A stretch of 15,938 bases of DNA from Aquimonas sp044344935. GTDB taxonomy: Bacteria > Pseudomonadota > Gammaproteobacteria > Xanthomonadales > Xanthomonadaceae. Below the pieces are notes generated by a model. That model did no database searches, had not been told where the DNA came from, and was given only the letters and a program-made list of their open reading frames with translations. A program made the translations under genes and the position numbers. The stretch covers positions 1 to 15,938 of the forward strand of contig JBIJCA010000082.1 of the NCBI GenBank assembly GCA_044344935.1, read 5' to 3'. Below are positions 7,272 through 15,507 of this stretch, in pieces; within the stretch, counting starts at the first letter, position 1; every line of letters starts with the position of its first letter.

Positions 7272-10200
7272 ATGAGCGCGCATCGGCCCTCCGCAGCGAC
7301 CCCGGGATCGACCTTCCAGAGGTGGATGCGGTCCGCCTGTGCGGCGCTGCTGGCGCTGAGCGCGGCGGGACCGGCGCCGGCGCTGGACCCCGCTACCGAG
7401 TTCGGCGACTACCTGCTGGAGCGCTGGACCGCCGAAGACGGGCTGCCGCAGATCACCGTGCTGACCCTGGCACAGGACAGCGAAGGCTATCTCTGGGTCG
7501 GCACCCAGAACGGCATCGCCCGCTTCGACGGGCGGCGCTTCCACAACTTCACCCGCGTCAACACCGGTCTCGATCTGACCATGCCGACCGCCAGCCTGGC
7601 CGAGCCGGAGGGCGTGGTCTGGTTCGGCACGCCGCGTGGCCTTCTGCGACAGCAGGCCGGCCGCTTCGAGGACGTGCCGATCGCGGCCAGCGCGACTTCG
7701 GTGCGCGCGCTGCAGCACTGGAACGGCCAGCTGCTGGCCGCGACCGTGGATGGTCTGCGCTCGCCGGGCCGCCCCGGTCGGCCCGAGCACCTCGGCGGCG
7801 AATCCGTGCTGGCGCTGGCGGTGGACCCCGCCGAGCGGCTGTGGGCGGCCGCGGAGTCCGGCCTGTTCATGCTGGAGCAGGGCCGACCGCCGCAGCGCTT
7901 CCCGCTGCCTGCGGCCGATGTCCGCGCGCTGGCGTTGACCGTCTGGCAGGGCGCGCTGGTGCTGGGCAGTCGCGATGGCGTGTGGCGCTTCGATCTCGCC
8001 AGCGGCGCGTGGAGCCGGCTGTTTCCCGCGCTCGCGGGGATCGCCGTGCCGACCCTCAAGGCCGACCGCCACGGCAACCTGTGGGCGGCCAGCGTCGAGC
8101 ACCTGCAGCGGCTGCGGCCGGACGGAAGCCTGGAGGCCATCGGCGATGTCGACTTCCTGCCGCGGCCCTGGCTGCATGTCATTTTCGAGGACCGCGACGG
8201 CGACCTGTGGATGGGCAGCCAGCGCGAGAGCCTGCTGCGGATCAGCGATTCCGCCCTGCGCGTGATCAGCCGACGCCAGGCCCTGCACGACACTCTGCTG
8301 TGGAGTGTTCTCGACGATGGTTCGGGTGGCCTCTGGGTCGGCAGCAACGGCGGTCTGACGCACTGGCGGCCCGAACGCGGCTTCGAGCGCGTGGAGGCGG
8401 GCGATCCTCTGCCGGACCCCGCCGTCTACAGCCTGCACCGCGATCCGCAGGGCAGCGTCTGGCTCGGGACCCGCGCGGGCCTCGCCCGGCTGCGGGCGGG
8501 CCGCATCGAAGTCGATCCGGCCTTCGCGCCGCTGGCCGCCGCGCAGATCACCAGCTTTGCCGACGACGGCAGCGCGCTGTGGATCGGCAGCCTTGACGGC
8601 CTGTGGCGACTGCAGGACGGTGCGCTGGCCCGTTTCGGCGCAGCCTCGGGCACGCCCGATGCGCGCGTGCGCAGCCTGCTGCGCCAGGACGACGGCAGCC
8701 TGCTCGTCGGCACCGAGGGCGGCCTGCGGCGCTTGCGCGGCGAGCACTGGGACAGCCCTGAGTGGGCGCAGGCGCTGGAAGGCAGCTTCGTGTCCAGCCT
8801 GCGTCCGCTCCCCGGCGGAGCCCTCCTGCTGACCACGCTCGACAAGGGCATCGCCGTCTACCGCGAGGGCGGGCTGCGCAGCTTCGGGCTCGAACACGGC
8901 CTGCCGTCGGCCAATGGCTGGACCTCGGACCTGGTGGGCGCCCATGTCTATGTCAGCACCAACGACGGCGCCTACCGGCTGCCGCTGGCGCGGCTGATGG
9001 ACCCCGACCGCGAGGCGGGGCTGCAGGCCGAAGTCGTGATCCGCGCGGTCAACCGCGCGCGCGGCGACCAGCGCATGGGCTGCTGCAATGGCGGTGGTCA
9101 CGCGCGCAGCGCACGCATCGGCGCCCTGTTGTTCTATCCCACCACCAATGGCCTGATCCGGCTCGACACCGCGCGCGTGCAGGAAGCCCCCGACTGGCCA
9201 GGCCTGTCGATCGAAGCGGTCGAGGCCGGCGGCACGCAGCTCGACTTCCCGGCGCGCGTCAGCCTCGACGCCCCGCCGCGCGACCTCACGATCCGCTTTG
9301 CCGGCGTCAGCCTGCGGCATGCCAACGAGGTCCAGTTCCGCTACCGGTTGGACGGCTACACCCAGACCTGGAAGGACGCCGTCGGCGACCGTGCGGTCTA
9401 CACCGGCCTGCCGCCGGGCGACTACCGATTCCTGCTGGAAGGGCGCTTTCCCGGCCGTGGTTGGCAGCGCGCGCCGGTGCCGCTGGATGTGCGGGTGGTG
9501 CCGGCCTGGCATGAGCAGCGCAGCGTTCACCTGGCTGGCGGCCTCGCCCTGCTGGCCCTGCTGATCACCGGCTGGCGCCACAGCCTCGGCCGTGCGGAGC
9601 GCCGCCGGCAGGCGCTGGAGAACGCCGTGCGCGAGCGCACCGAGGCGCTTGACCGCGCCAATGAACGCCTGCGCAGCGCCAACGCCGCGCTGCTGGAAGA
9701 AAGCCGCACCGACGCCCTCACCGGCTGCGCCAATCGTCGCGCCGCCCTGCGACTGCTCTCGGAATGGCCATCGTATGTGCTGATGCTGCTCGATCTCGAC
9801 CACTTCAAGGCGCTGAATGACCGCTACGGCCACGCCGCTGGCGACCAGGTTCTGATCACCGCCAGCGCCCTGCTGCGCGCGCGGCTCGGGCCCTCGGCGC
9901 TGCTGGCGCGCTGGGGCGGCGAGGAGTTCCTGGTGATCTGGCCCGGGCTTGAGCTCGAAGAAGGCCTGGCGGAAGCCGAACACCTGCGCGCCACCATCGC
10001 CCAGGCGCAATTCCAGACCCTCGGCGGACAGGCCCTGCGGGTGACCTGCTCGGTGGGCGTGGCCCGGCATCCGCTGAAGACCGGGCGTGGGGATTGGCAG
10101 CTGTCGCTGGAGCTGGCCGATCGCGCCCTGTACCGGGCCAAGGCCAACGGCCGCAATCGCGTCGAAGGCGCCCAGCTCGACCTCGCGCCGGGCGAAGCCC

Positions 10201-10292
10201 TGCCGGCGGCAGGCGAGACCCAGGCGCTCGACGAGCTGGCCCGTCAGGGCAGCCTGCGGTTCGAGCGGCCGCGGGTGCTGCGGATCGGTTGA
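7272..10292 (+). CDS. Periplasmic beta-propeller sensor diguanylate cyclase (Reg_prop, Y_Y_Y, TM, GGDEF)
   Basis: This 1006-residue membrane protein is predicted to sense a periplasmic ligand and make c-di-GMP inside the cell. A signal peptide (WMRSACAALLALSAAGPAPA) ends near residue 37. It is followed by many two-component-regulator propeller repeats of the pattern DxxGxLWVGTxxGLxR (for example SEGYLWVGTQNGIARFDG). A CCNGGGHAR motif (Cys604-Cys605) precedes the Y_Y_Y domain at about 671-745 (FRYRLDGYTQTW...GLPPGDYRF). One membrane helix lies near 752-768 (LAGGLALLALLITGW), then a coiled coil. The GGDEF domain from about 813 has DALTGCANRR and ARWGGEEF (GGEEF at 882-886), an active-type motif. 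No RxxD inhibitory site precedes it. The family is typical of Xanthomonadaceae. The start is uncertain: ATG 7272 is preferred, but ATG 7326, with AGAGG just upstream, also gives a signal peptide; ATG 7191 looks too early. Confidence 0.92.
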   Translation: MSAHRPSAATPGSTFQRWMRSACAALLALSAAGPAPALDPATEFGDYLLERWTAEDGLPQITVLTLAQDSEGYLWVGTQNGIARFDGRRFHNFTRVNTGLDLTMPTASLAEPEGVVWFGTPRGLLRQQAGRFEDVPIAASATSVRALQHWNGQLLAATVDGLRSPGRPGRPEHLGGESVLALAVDPAERLWAAAESGLFMLEQGRPPQRFPLPAADVRALALTVWQGALVLGSRDGVWRFDLASGAWSRLFPALAGIAVPTLKADRHGNLWAASVEHLQRLRPDGSLEAIGDVDFLPRPWLHVIFEDRDGDLWMGSQRESLLRISDSALRVISRRQALHDTLLWSVLDDGSGGLWVGSNGGLTHWRPERGFERVEAGDPLPDPAVYSLHRDPQGSVWLGTRAGLARLRAGRIEVDPAFAPLAAAQITSFADDGSALWIGSLDGLWRLQDGALARFGAASGTPDARVRSLLRQDDGSLLVGTEGGLRRLRGEHWDSPEWAQALEGSFVSSLRPLPGGALLLTTLDKGIAVYREGGLRSFGLEHGLPSANGWTSDLVGAHVYVSTNDGAYRLPLARLMDPDREAGLQAEVVIRAVNRARGDQRMGCCNGGGHARSARIGALLFYPTTNGLIRLDTARVQEAPDWPGLSIEAVEAGGTQLDFPARVSLDAPPRDLTIRFAGVSLRHANEVQFRYRLDGYTQTWKDAVGDRAVYTGLPPGDYRFLLEGRFPGRGWQRAPVPLDVRVVPAWHEQRSVHLAGGLALLALLITGWRHSLGRAERRRQALENAVRERTEALDRANERLRSANAALLEESRTDALTGCANRRAALRLLSEWPSYVLMLLDLDHFKALNDRYGHAAGDQVLITASALLRARLGPSALLARWGGEEFLVIWPGLELEEGLAEAEHLRATIAQAQFQTLGGQALRVTCSVGVARHPLKTGRGDWQLSLELADRALYRAKANGRNRVEGAQLDLAPGEALPAAGETQALDELARQGSLRFERPRVLRIG

Positions 10293-10670
10293 GCGCCAGC
10301 GTCCGCGGCAGGGCGCGCTGAGCGCATGCAAAAGGAAGCTTCCTGACCGCGCATTCCGACGGGTGATTCCTGCGCCTCGGCGTCGCCGTGGAGGAGCTTC
10401 TCGTGCCCAGACGCGCTCCTGATGTTTGGTGCGCCTTCAGAGGCGGGCCCTATGCGATTCGGTCTCTGCGCATCGGTTGAGGCATCGCGTCTCCCGTGAT
10501 CGTAGGGCGCGCGTGTCGCGCACCTGGATGGCGCGGGGCGCTTTGCCCCGTCCGCAAGCGCGGCCCGCTCGACCCGACACCGCCTCAACGCGTTCGCGAT
10601 CCGCCCGCTGTGTAGACTGCCGGCGCCGTCCGACGCCCGACGGTGCCCCTTCCACCGTCCCAAGGTCCGC
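10293..10670. other. Intergenic region between the propeller cyclase and mgtE-like genes
   Basis: No convincing gene lies in these 378 bases; open frames crossing it are rich in Arg and Pro and match nothing I know. It contains a perfect 10-bp palindrome GGAAGCTTCC at 10334-10343, a short hairpin GCGCG/CGCGC (10509-10513 with 10517-10521), and the stronger hairpin CGGGGC-GCTTT-GCCCCG at 10534-10550. None has a following T run, so none is a classic intrinsic terminator. The right end should carry the promoter of the downstream gene. Confidence 0.5.
10613..10618 (+). promoter_or_regulatory. Possible -10 box of the MgtE-like gene
   Basis: TAGACT within TGTGTAGACTGCC, 52 bases before the ATG at 10671, resembles an extended -10 element. 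No clear -35 box is seen at the proper distance. The call rests on this motif and its position only. Confidence 0.25.
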
Positions 10671-11876
10671 ATGAGCCCTGCCGAGCCGAACACGGCGGTC
10701 GACACCGCCGCCCTGCGTCTGCTGGACGCCACCAGCGCCGCCCGACGGCTGGTCGGCGTTGATGCCACCGAAGCCGCCGAAGCGCTGGTGCATCTCACCC
10801 ACGGCCAGGCCGCCGAAGTGCTGGAGCAGCTCTCCGAAGGCCAGCGCGCGGCGATCCGCGCCGCCGGCGTGTCGGGCCTGCCGGACGTGCGCGCACTGGA
10901 CTATTCCGAGGGCAGCGTCGGCCGCCTGCTGGAGTCCGCGCCGGCGGTCTTTGCGCCGGCGATGCGGGTGGATGCCGCCATCGAGGCCCTGCGCGAGATC
11001 GTGCGCCGGCGCATGGTCATCTACGTGTTCGTGGTCGACGCGCAGCAGCGTTTGCAGGGCGTGGTGGCCTTCCGCGAGCTGGTGTTCGCGCGGCCTGAGC
11101 AGACTCTGGCCGAGATCATGCTGCGCAATCCCTTCAGCCTGCGGCCCGAGATGTCGCTCGAAGACGCCATGCGCGAAGTGGTGACGCGGCATTACCCGGT
11201 CTATCCGGTCTGCGACAGCGAAGGTCGCTTGATCGGCCTGGTGCCGGGTGCGGTGCTGTTCGAACAGCAGGCCTTCGAGATCTCGGCGCAGGCCGGTGCG
11301 ATGGTCGGCGTCGAGCGTGAGGAGCGCCTCGCCACCCCGCTGTGGCGCAGCTTCCGCTTCCGCCATCCCTGGCTGCTGATCAACCTGCTGACCGTGTTCG
11401 TCGCTGCTGGCGTGGTCGGCGCGTTTGAACATGCGATCGAGCAATTGGTGGTGCTGGCCCTGTTCCTGCCGGTGCTGGCCGGGCAGTGCGGCAACCTCGG
11501 CGCGCAGTCGCTGGCGGTGACGCTGCGCGCGATGACCCTGGGCGAAACCCGCCACATTCGCCCCCTCAAGCTGGCCGCCAAGGAGGCCATGCTGGGCCTC
11601 GCCAACGGCCTGATCACCGGCGCGCTGGCGGCCGCGGCCATGTACTGGGCCGCCGGGCGCACGCCCGGCGGCGACCCTCTGCTGCTGGCGTTGGTGACCT
11701 TCACCGCGATGAGCATCGGCTGCGCCCTCGCCGGCGTGGCCGGCGCGATGGCACCGCTGGCGCTGAAGCGCGCCGGCGCCGACCCGGCCACCGCCTCCGC
11801 CATCCTGCTCAGCACCGCCACCGACGTGCTCAGCATGGGGCTGTTTCTCGGGTTGGCAACGCTGGTGCTGCTGTAG
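10671..11876 (+). CDS. MgtE-family magnesium transporter with shortened N domain
   Basis: This is a 401-residue inner-membrane protein, shorter than the usual 450 or so. The start ATG has AAGG six bases upstream. The N-terminal helical domain is only about 80 residues (roughly 130 is typical). Two CBS-like segments follow (about 90-140 and 150-195, the latter with HYPVYPVCDSEGRLIGLV); in MgtE these gate the channel by sensing cytoplasmic Mg2+. The pore domain starts with HPWLLINLLT and has five predicted membrane helices (about 233-254, 257-277, 305-327, 335-362 and 376-400). Pore signatures are PVLAGQCGNLGAQSLAV (canonical: PxxxGMGGNAGxQSL), DPATAS with Asp371, and TDVLSMG with Asp385, the position of the Mg2+-coordinating Asp. 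The variant residues could alter ion preference, so divalent-cation transport is safer than strict Mg2+. It appears monocistronic and converges on the helicase gene. Confidence 0.88.
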   Translation: MSPAEPNTAVDTAALRLLDATSAARRLVGVDATEAAEALVHLTHGQAAEVLEQLSEGQRAAIRAAGVSGLPDVRALDYSEGSVGRLLESAPAVFAPAMRVDAAIEALREIVRRRMVIYVFVVDAQQRLQGVVAFRELVFARPEQTLAEIMLRNPFSLRPEMSLEDAMREVVTRHYPVYPVCDSEGRLIGLVPGAVLFEQQAFEISAQAGAMVGVEREERLATPLWRSFRFRHPWLLINLLTVFVAAGVVGAFEHAIEQLVVLALFLPVLAGQCGNLGAQSLAVTLRAMTLGETRHIRPLKLAAKEAMLGLANGLITGALAAAAMYWAAGRTPGGDPLLLALVTFTAMSIGCALAGVAGAMAPLALKRAGADPATASAILLSTATDVLSMGLFLGLATLVLL

Positions 11877-11910
11877 CGCCAGTGCGACTCGCGAAGTCTT
11901 CTGATGCCGC

Positions 11911-11969
11911 ATAGGGTGGGCCCCGGCCCACCATGGCCTGGACGCTGGCGTCGTTGAGGAACCGCGCGC
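11911..11969 (-). repeat. Palindromic repeat, copy A
   Basis: The core is GGTGGGCC-CC-GGCCCACC (11915-11932), able to form a 7-bp stem with a 4-base loop. The 59 bases align without gaps to 12095-12153 with 48 identities. On the minus strand it reads, with no stop, as a peptide containing NDASVQAMVGRGPPY. Strand is given for this peptide-readable direction. Confidence 0.75.
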
Positions 11970-12048
11970 GCCGCCGATGGCAGCTGGCCGTGACCCTGTA
12001 TTCGCCCCGCCGCACTTCGCAGGAAGACCGAGGCGAGAGCGTAACTGA

Positions 12049-12070
12049 GGTGGGCCAGGGCCCACCCTAT
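12049..12070 (+). repeat. Palindromic repeat, inverted copy C
   Basis: This is the exact reverse complement of the first 22 bases of the copy at 12095, with core GGTGGGCC-AG-GGCCCACC. It lies opposite in orientation to the other two copies. On the plus strand it and its left flank read ESVTEVGQGPPY, close to the peptide read from the other copies on the minus strand. With the copy at 12095-12116 it can form a 22-bp perfect stem around a 24-base loop (12071-12094). Confidence 0.75.
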
Positions 12071-12094
12071 TCACCGCGTCGCGCCTCGATACAC

Positions 12095-12153
12095 ATAGGG
12101 TGGGCCCTGGCCCACCATGACCTCGATGCTTGCATCGGCGACGAATTGCGCGC
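12095..12153 (-). repeat. Palindromic repeat, copy B
   Basis: The core is GGTGGGCC-CT-GGCCCACC. It is homologous to copy A over 59 bases (48 identical) and inverted relative to the 12049 copy. On the minus strand it reads ADASIEVMVGQGPPY. The differences from copy A include several synonymous codon changes in that frame (GAC/GAT for Asp, GCC/GCA for Ala). It ends 48 bases from the stop codon of the SNF2 gene. Confidence 0.75.
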
Positions 12154-12201
12154 CGCCATCCGCTTGGCGGCCTGCTTGGATGCGCCGCACCTTCGCGTCG
12201 A

Positions 12202-15200
12202 TCAGATCAACGGCGCGAACAGCTCCGCCAGATCGTCCTCACCGAACGCCACGCGCGTGCTGGTGCCGCCGTCGAGCACCGCCTGCGCGAGCTGGGCCTT
12301 GGCCAGCTGCAGGTTCTGGATCTTCTCTTCCACCGTTCCCGCGCAGATCAAGCGGTACACGAACACTGGCTTGTCCTGACCGATGCGGTGCGCGCGGTCG
12401 GTGGCCTGGGCCTCGACTGCCGGATTCCACCACGGGTCGTAGTGGATCACGGTGTCGGCCGCGGTGAGGTTCAGGCCGACGCCGCCGGCCTTCAGGCTGA
12501 TCAGGAACACCGGCACCTCGCCTGCCTGGAAACGCTCGACCAGGCTGGTGCGATCGCGGGTCTGGCCGGTCAGCAGCAGGGGCTGGATGCCGCGTTCGTT
12601 CAGCGCCTTCTCGATCAGGCCCAGCATCTCGGCGAACTGGCTGAACACCAGCACGCGGCGACCCTCCGACAGCAGGCTGTCGAGCAGGTCGAGCAGCAGG
12701 TCGAGCTTGGCCGAGTCCTCCACGCTGCGCGCGTGCGCCAGCTTGACCAGGCGCGGATCGCAGCAGACCTGGCGCAGCTTCAGCAGCGCATCGAGCACGA
12801 TGATGCCGCTCTGCGCCAGACCGCGTTCGGCGATCGCCTCGCGCACGCGCTCGTGCTGCACCAGGCGCAGGGTTTCGTAAAGCTCGCGCTGCCGGCCTTC
12901 CAGCTCGACCTCGCGCAGGATCTCGGTCTTCGGAGGCAAGTCGGTCAGCACATCCTGCTTGCGTCGCCGCAGCATCAGCGGCGCGATCCGCCGATTCAGC
13001 CGCTGCTGGCGCTCGACGTCGGCCTGCTTCTCGATCGGAATGCGGTACAGGCGGTTGAACTGGCGCTCGCTGCCGAGCACGCCGGGCTCGACCGCATCCA
13101 TCTGCGCCCACAGCTCGCCCAGGTGGTTCTCCAGCGGCGTGCCGGTCATCGCCAGCCGGCGGCCGACGTTCAGCTCACGAACGACCTGCGCGGCCTGTGT
13201 GCGCACGTTCTTGATCGTCTGCGCCTCGTCCAGCACCAGCAGCGAGAACGGCTGGGCCACCAGCACCTCGCGGTCGCGCGGCAGCAGCGGGTAGGTGGTG
13301 ATCACCAGGTCGTAGCCCGACATCGACTCGAAGTGGACCTCGCGCTGGCTGCCGTGCAGCACCAGCACCTTCAGCTGCGGACAGAAACGTCGAGCCTCGT
13401 TGCGCCAGTTCAGCACCAGCGAGGTCGGCGCCACCACCAGCACCGGGTGCGGCAGGCGATCACTCTGCTTCTCGACCAGCACATGCGCAAGTACCTGAAC
13501 AGTCTTGCCCAGGCCCATGTCGTCGGCGAGGATGCCACCCAGCTTGGCCGCTCCCAGAAAGCCCAGCCAGTCGAGTCCGTCGCGCTGATACGGCCGCAAC
13601 TCGGCGCCGAAGTCGGCCGGCGGATCGACCTGCACGCGGCGCTCGCGCAGCTGATCGATCTGCTGGTACAGCGAGGCCGCGCCGCGCCAGACCAGGCTGG
13701 CCCCGGTCAGCTCCTCGACCAGCGTGGTCTGCGCGCGCCCCAGCCGGATCGGGCCCTCGCGCTGGGCGCTGTCTTCCAGCCATTCCAGCAGCGGTTCGAG
13801 CAGCGCACGCAGGCGCTTGAGCGGCAGGCGGATACGCCGGTTGGCATCCAGCGGCGCCACGTAGGTGGCGTTGTCCGCCTCGCGCGGGCCGGGGCGGCGC
13901 GGAAAATCCGGATCGGCCAGCACGTGCCGCAGCACCGGCATCAGGTCGATGCGCTCGCCGCCGATCTCGATGCCCAGGCTCAGGTTGAACCAAGCGCCGC
14001 CGGCGTCTTCATCGACCTCGGCCAGCCAGCCCTCGCTGCCGTCGAGCACGCGCGCTGGATAGTCGCGGGCGAAGCGCACCTCGAAGCCGGCGTCCTCCAG
14101 CCGCGGCAGCAGCGGCTGCCAGTGCTCGGCGTCGGCGTGGCCGGCGCGGCCGCGCGGCAGCACGAAATCCTCCGGGCTGAAGTCCTGGCTGGCGGCCATC
14201 GCCGCGCCGAACTCGTCGTCGGCGGCGCGCAGGCCCAGCTCGCTCAGACGTTCCAGTGCGGCCAGTTCGGCCGCGGCCGAGCGATGAATCTCGTAGACCT
14301 CGCCCTGGTGGTAGTGACGCTCGACCTGGCGCGCGCCCAGCGGCGGCAGCAGCAGGGGCGGGTAGAGGAAGGACAGCCGCGCGCTGGCGACCTGACGATG
14401 GCCATTGCGGCCCACCACCCGCTGCTCGCGCAGCTCCAGCACCGGAATCGGCGGTGACTGCAGCACCCGCACGGCGGCGCGCGCGCGCGGCGGCGGCAGG
14501 CCGGGCAGCTGGCTCAGCTTCTTCAGGCGCTCGCCGACATGGTCGACGTGTTCGGGCAGCAGGGCCGGCGCACTCGACAGCAGGCCGGGCAGCTTGGGGT
14601 CGGCGTCGAGTGCACCGAACTCGCCGCGGTTGCGGTCCAGATACAGCAGGGTCTCGCCTTCCAGCACCAGTGCGCCGGGCGCTTCGATGACCCGGCAGTA
14701 CAGGCGCTGGCTGCCGTCTTCCAGATCCAGCCAGTCAAGTTCGAGCCCGCGCTTCGGCCCGAGCGTGAGCCGCTGGCCGGAGGCGCGCTCCAGCAACAGC
14801 GGCCACTCCGCGGCCAGCGCCAGCAGCGCACGCGCCTGATGCGCCGAACGCACCGGCAGGAAGTGGCGCTCGGCGCGCGTCAGTCCGTACAGCGGTTCGG
14901 CACCCAGGCCCAGCGCGGCCAGCCGCTCCAGCTGTTCGGCCGAATAGCCACCGGACGGCTTGGGGCTCGGCCCGCCGATCTGGCCGATCTCGATCGCGAC
15001 AGGATTCGCAAAGCCGCCACGCTTGCCCGCGCGCACGAGGCTGGGCTGCACCAGCAGAACCGGCTGCGGCAGCTCCATCACCTTCAGCAGCAGGGCCGGC
15101 GCGCGCTCGGGCTCGGGCTCCGGGCCCACCTTCGGCAGCGGCCGCGGGCCGACGCCGTCGACCTTGGCCATCCAGCGGTCCCAGGGCCGCAGCGCGGCCT

Positions 15201-15507
15201 CGGGGGAAGTGTCGGTCAGCGCCAGCAGCAGGGCCGCGGCGTGCAGGCAACGCGTCTCGCGGCACTCGCAGATCCAGCGCGCCTGCAGGCCCTTGTCGCG
15301 GCCGGTCTGCATCAGGCTGATGCCGGTCGAGCCCAGCGTGCGGCCGATCGGCAGCCGGCCGGCGATCAAGCCACCGGGGCCGTAGTCGAAGAAATTGATG
15401 TTCTCGACCGCCCCGGCCAGCTCGGCCCCGCCGCGCAGGGCGGCCGGATCGAACCAGCGCTGCCAGTCCTGCGACTGCAGCAGGGCGATGAACTCGGCTT
15501 TGGTCAT
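12202..15507 (-). CDS. SNF2-family DNA-dependent ATPase/helicase with SWIM zinc finger
   Basis: This 1101-residue protein is predicted to be an ATP-driven double-stranded DNA translocase that remodels protein-DNA complexes. A SWIM zinc finger lies at the N-terminus: C80-E-C82-x4-C87-L-H89 (CxCxnCxH). A long middle region of about 100-620 is probably SNF2-associated. The motor follows: ADDMGLGKT (662-669, Walker A), the DEAQ box at 760-763, TGTPLENHLGELW, LMLRRRKQDV, then the helicase C lobe with VFSQFAEMLG, SLKAGGVGLNLTAAD and QATDRAHRIGQ (1034-1044, motif VI). All catalytic motifs are intact. The ATG at 15507 is chosen because the conserved N-terminus (MTKAEFIALLQSQDWQRWF) begins there; the open frame runs 102 codons further with Pro-rich, non-conserved sequence. 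There is no clear Shine-Dalgarno sequence. No methylase or nuclease partner is seen, so a defence role is not supported. Confidence 0.92.
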   Translation of the reverse strand: MTKAEFIALLQSQDWQRWFDPAALRGGAELAGAVENINFFDYGPGGLIAGRLPIGRTLGSTGISLMQTGRDKGLQARWICECRETRCLHAAALLLALTDTSPEAALRPWDRWMAKVDGVGPRPLPKVGPEPEPERAPALLLKVMELPQPVLLVQPSLVRAGKRGGFANPVAIEIGQIGGPSPKPSGGYSAEQLERLAALGLGAEPLYGLTRAERHFLPVRSAHQARALLALAAEWPLLLERASGQRLTLGPKRGLELDWLDLEDGSQRLYCRVIEAPGALVLEGETLLYLDRNRGEFGALDADPKLPGLLSSAPALLPEHVDHVGERLKKLSQLPGLPPPRARAAVRVLQSPPIPVLELREQRVVGRNGHRQVASARLSFLYPPLLLPPLGARQVERHYHQGEVYEIHRSAAAELAALERLSELGLRAADDEFGAAMAASQDFSPEDFVLPRGRAGHADAEHWQPLLPRLEDAGFEVRFARDYPARVLDGSEGWLAEVDEDAGGAWFNLSLGIEIGGERIDLMPVLRHVLADPDFPRRPGPREADNATYVAPLDANRRIRLPLKRLRALLEPLLEWLEDSAQREGPIRLGRAQTTLVEELTGASLVWRGAASLYQQIDQLRERRVQVDPPADFGAELRPYQRDGLDWLGFLGAAKLGGILADDMGLGKTVQVLAHVLVEKQSDRLPHPVLVVAPTSLVLNWRNEARRFCPQLKVLVLHGSQREVHFESMSGYDLVITTYPLLPRDREVLVAQPFSLLVLDEAQTIKNVRTQAAQVVRELNVGRRLAMTGTPLENHLGELWAQMDAVEPGVLGSERQFNRLYRIPIEKQADVERQQRLNRRIAPLMLRRRKQDVLTDLPPKTEILREVELEGRQRELYETLRLVQHERVREAIAERGLAQSGIIVLDALLKLRQVCCDPRLVKLAHARSVEDSAKLDLLLDLLDSLLSEGRRVLVFSQFAEMLGLIEKALNERGIQPLLLTGQTRDRTSLVERFQAGEVPVFLISLKAGGVGLNLTAADTVIHYDPWWNPAVEAQATDRAHRIGQDKPVFVYRLICAGTVEEKIQNLQLAKAQLAQAVLDGGTSTRVAFGEDDLAELFAPLI

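Larger units (their letters stand above)
11877..12201. other. Convergent intergenic region filled with palindromic repeats
   Basis: These 325 bases separate the ends of the MgtE-like gene (plus) and the SNF2 gene (minus). No gene is supported. The region carries three copies of a palindromic element (listed separately), which account for most of its recognisable structure. The hairpins may serve as bidirectional transcript ends or as mRNA-stabilising structures; no T-rich tails follow them. Confidence 0.6.

Noticed and set aside
7170..10331. Open frame of 1053 codons antisense to the propeller cyclase
   Set aside because: The plus strand encodes clear propeller, Y_Y_Y and GGEEF motifs over the same bases. 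The antisense product is rich in Arg, Gln, Ala and Gly with no domains; long antisense frames are expected in such GC-rich DNA.
10534..10550. Hairpin CGGGGC-GCTTT-GCCCCG as a rho-independent terminator for the propeller cyclase gene
   Set aside because: No T run follows and it lies about 240 bases after the stop codon, so it is only noted as a hairpin.
10437..12074. Minus-strand open frame of 545 codons opposite the MgtE-like gene
   Set aside because: The plus strand has the CBS and five-helix MgtE pattern. The antisense product is Gln/His/Gly-rich and runs into the palindromic repeats.
11933..12379. Plus-strand open frame of 148 codons starting in repeat copy A
   Set aside because: It is built from the palindromic repeats and then antisense of the SNF2 C-terminus, with no ribosome site or domain.
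12130..14457. Plus-strand open frame of 775 codons opposite the SNF2 gene
   Set aside because: It mirrors the helicase motor, has a Gln/His/Leu-rich product without motifs, and has no ribosome site. It is a composition shadow.
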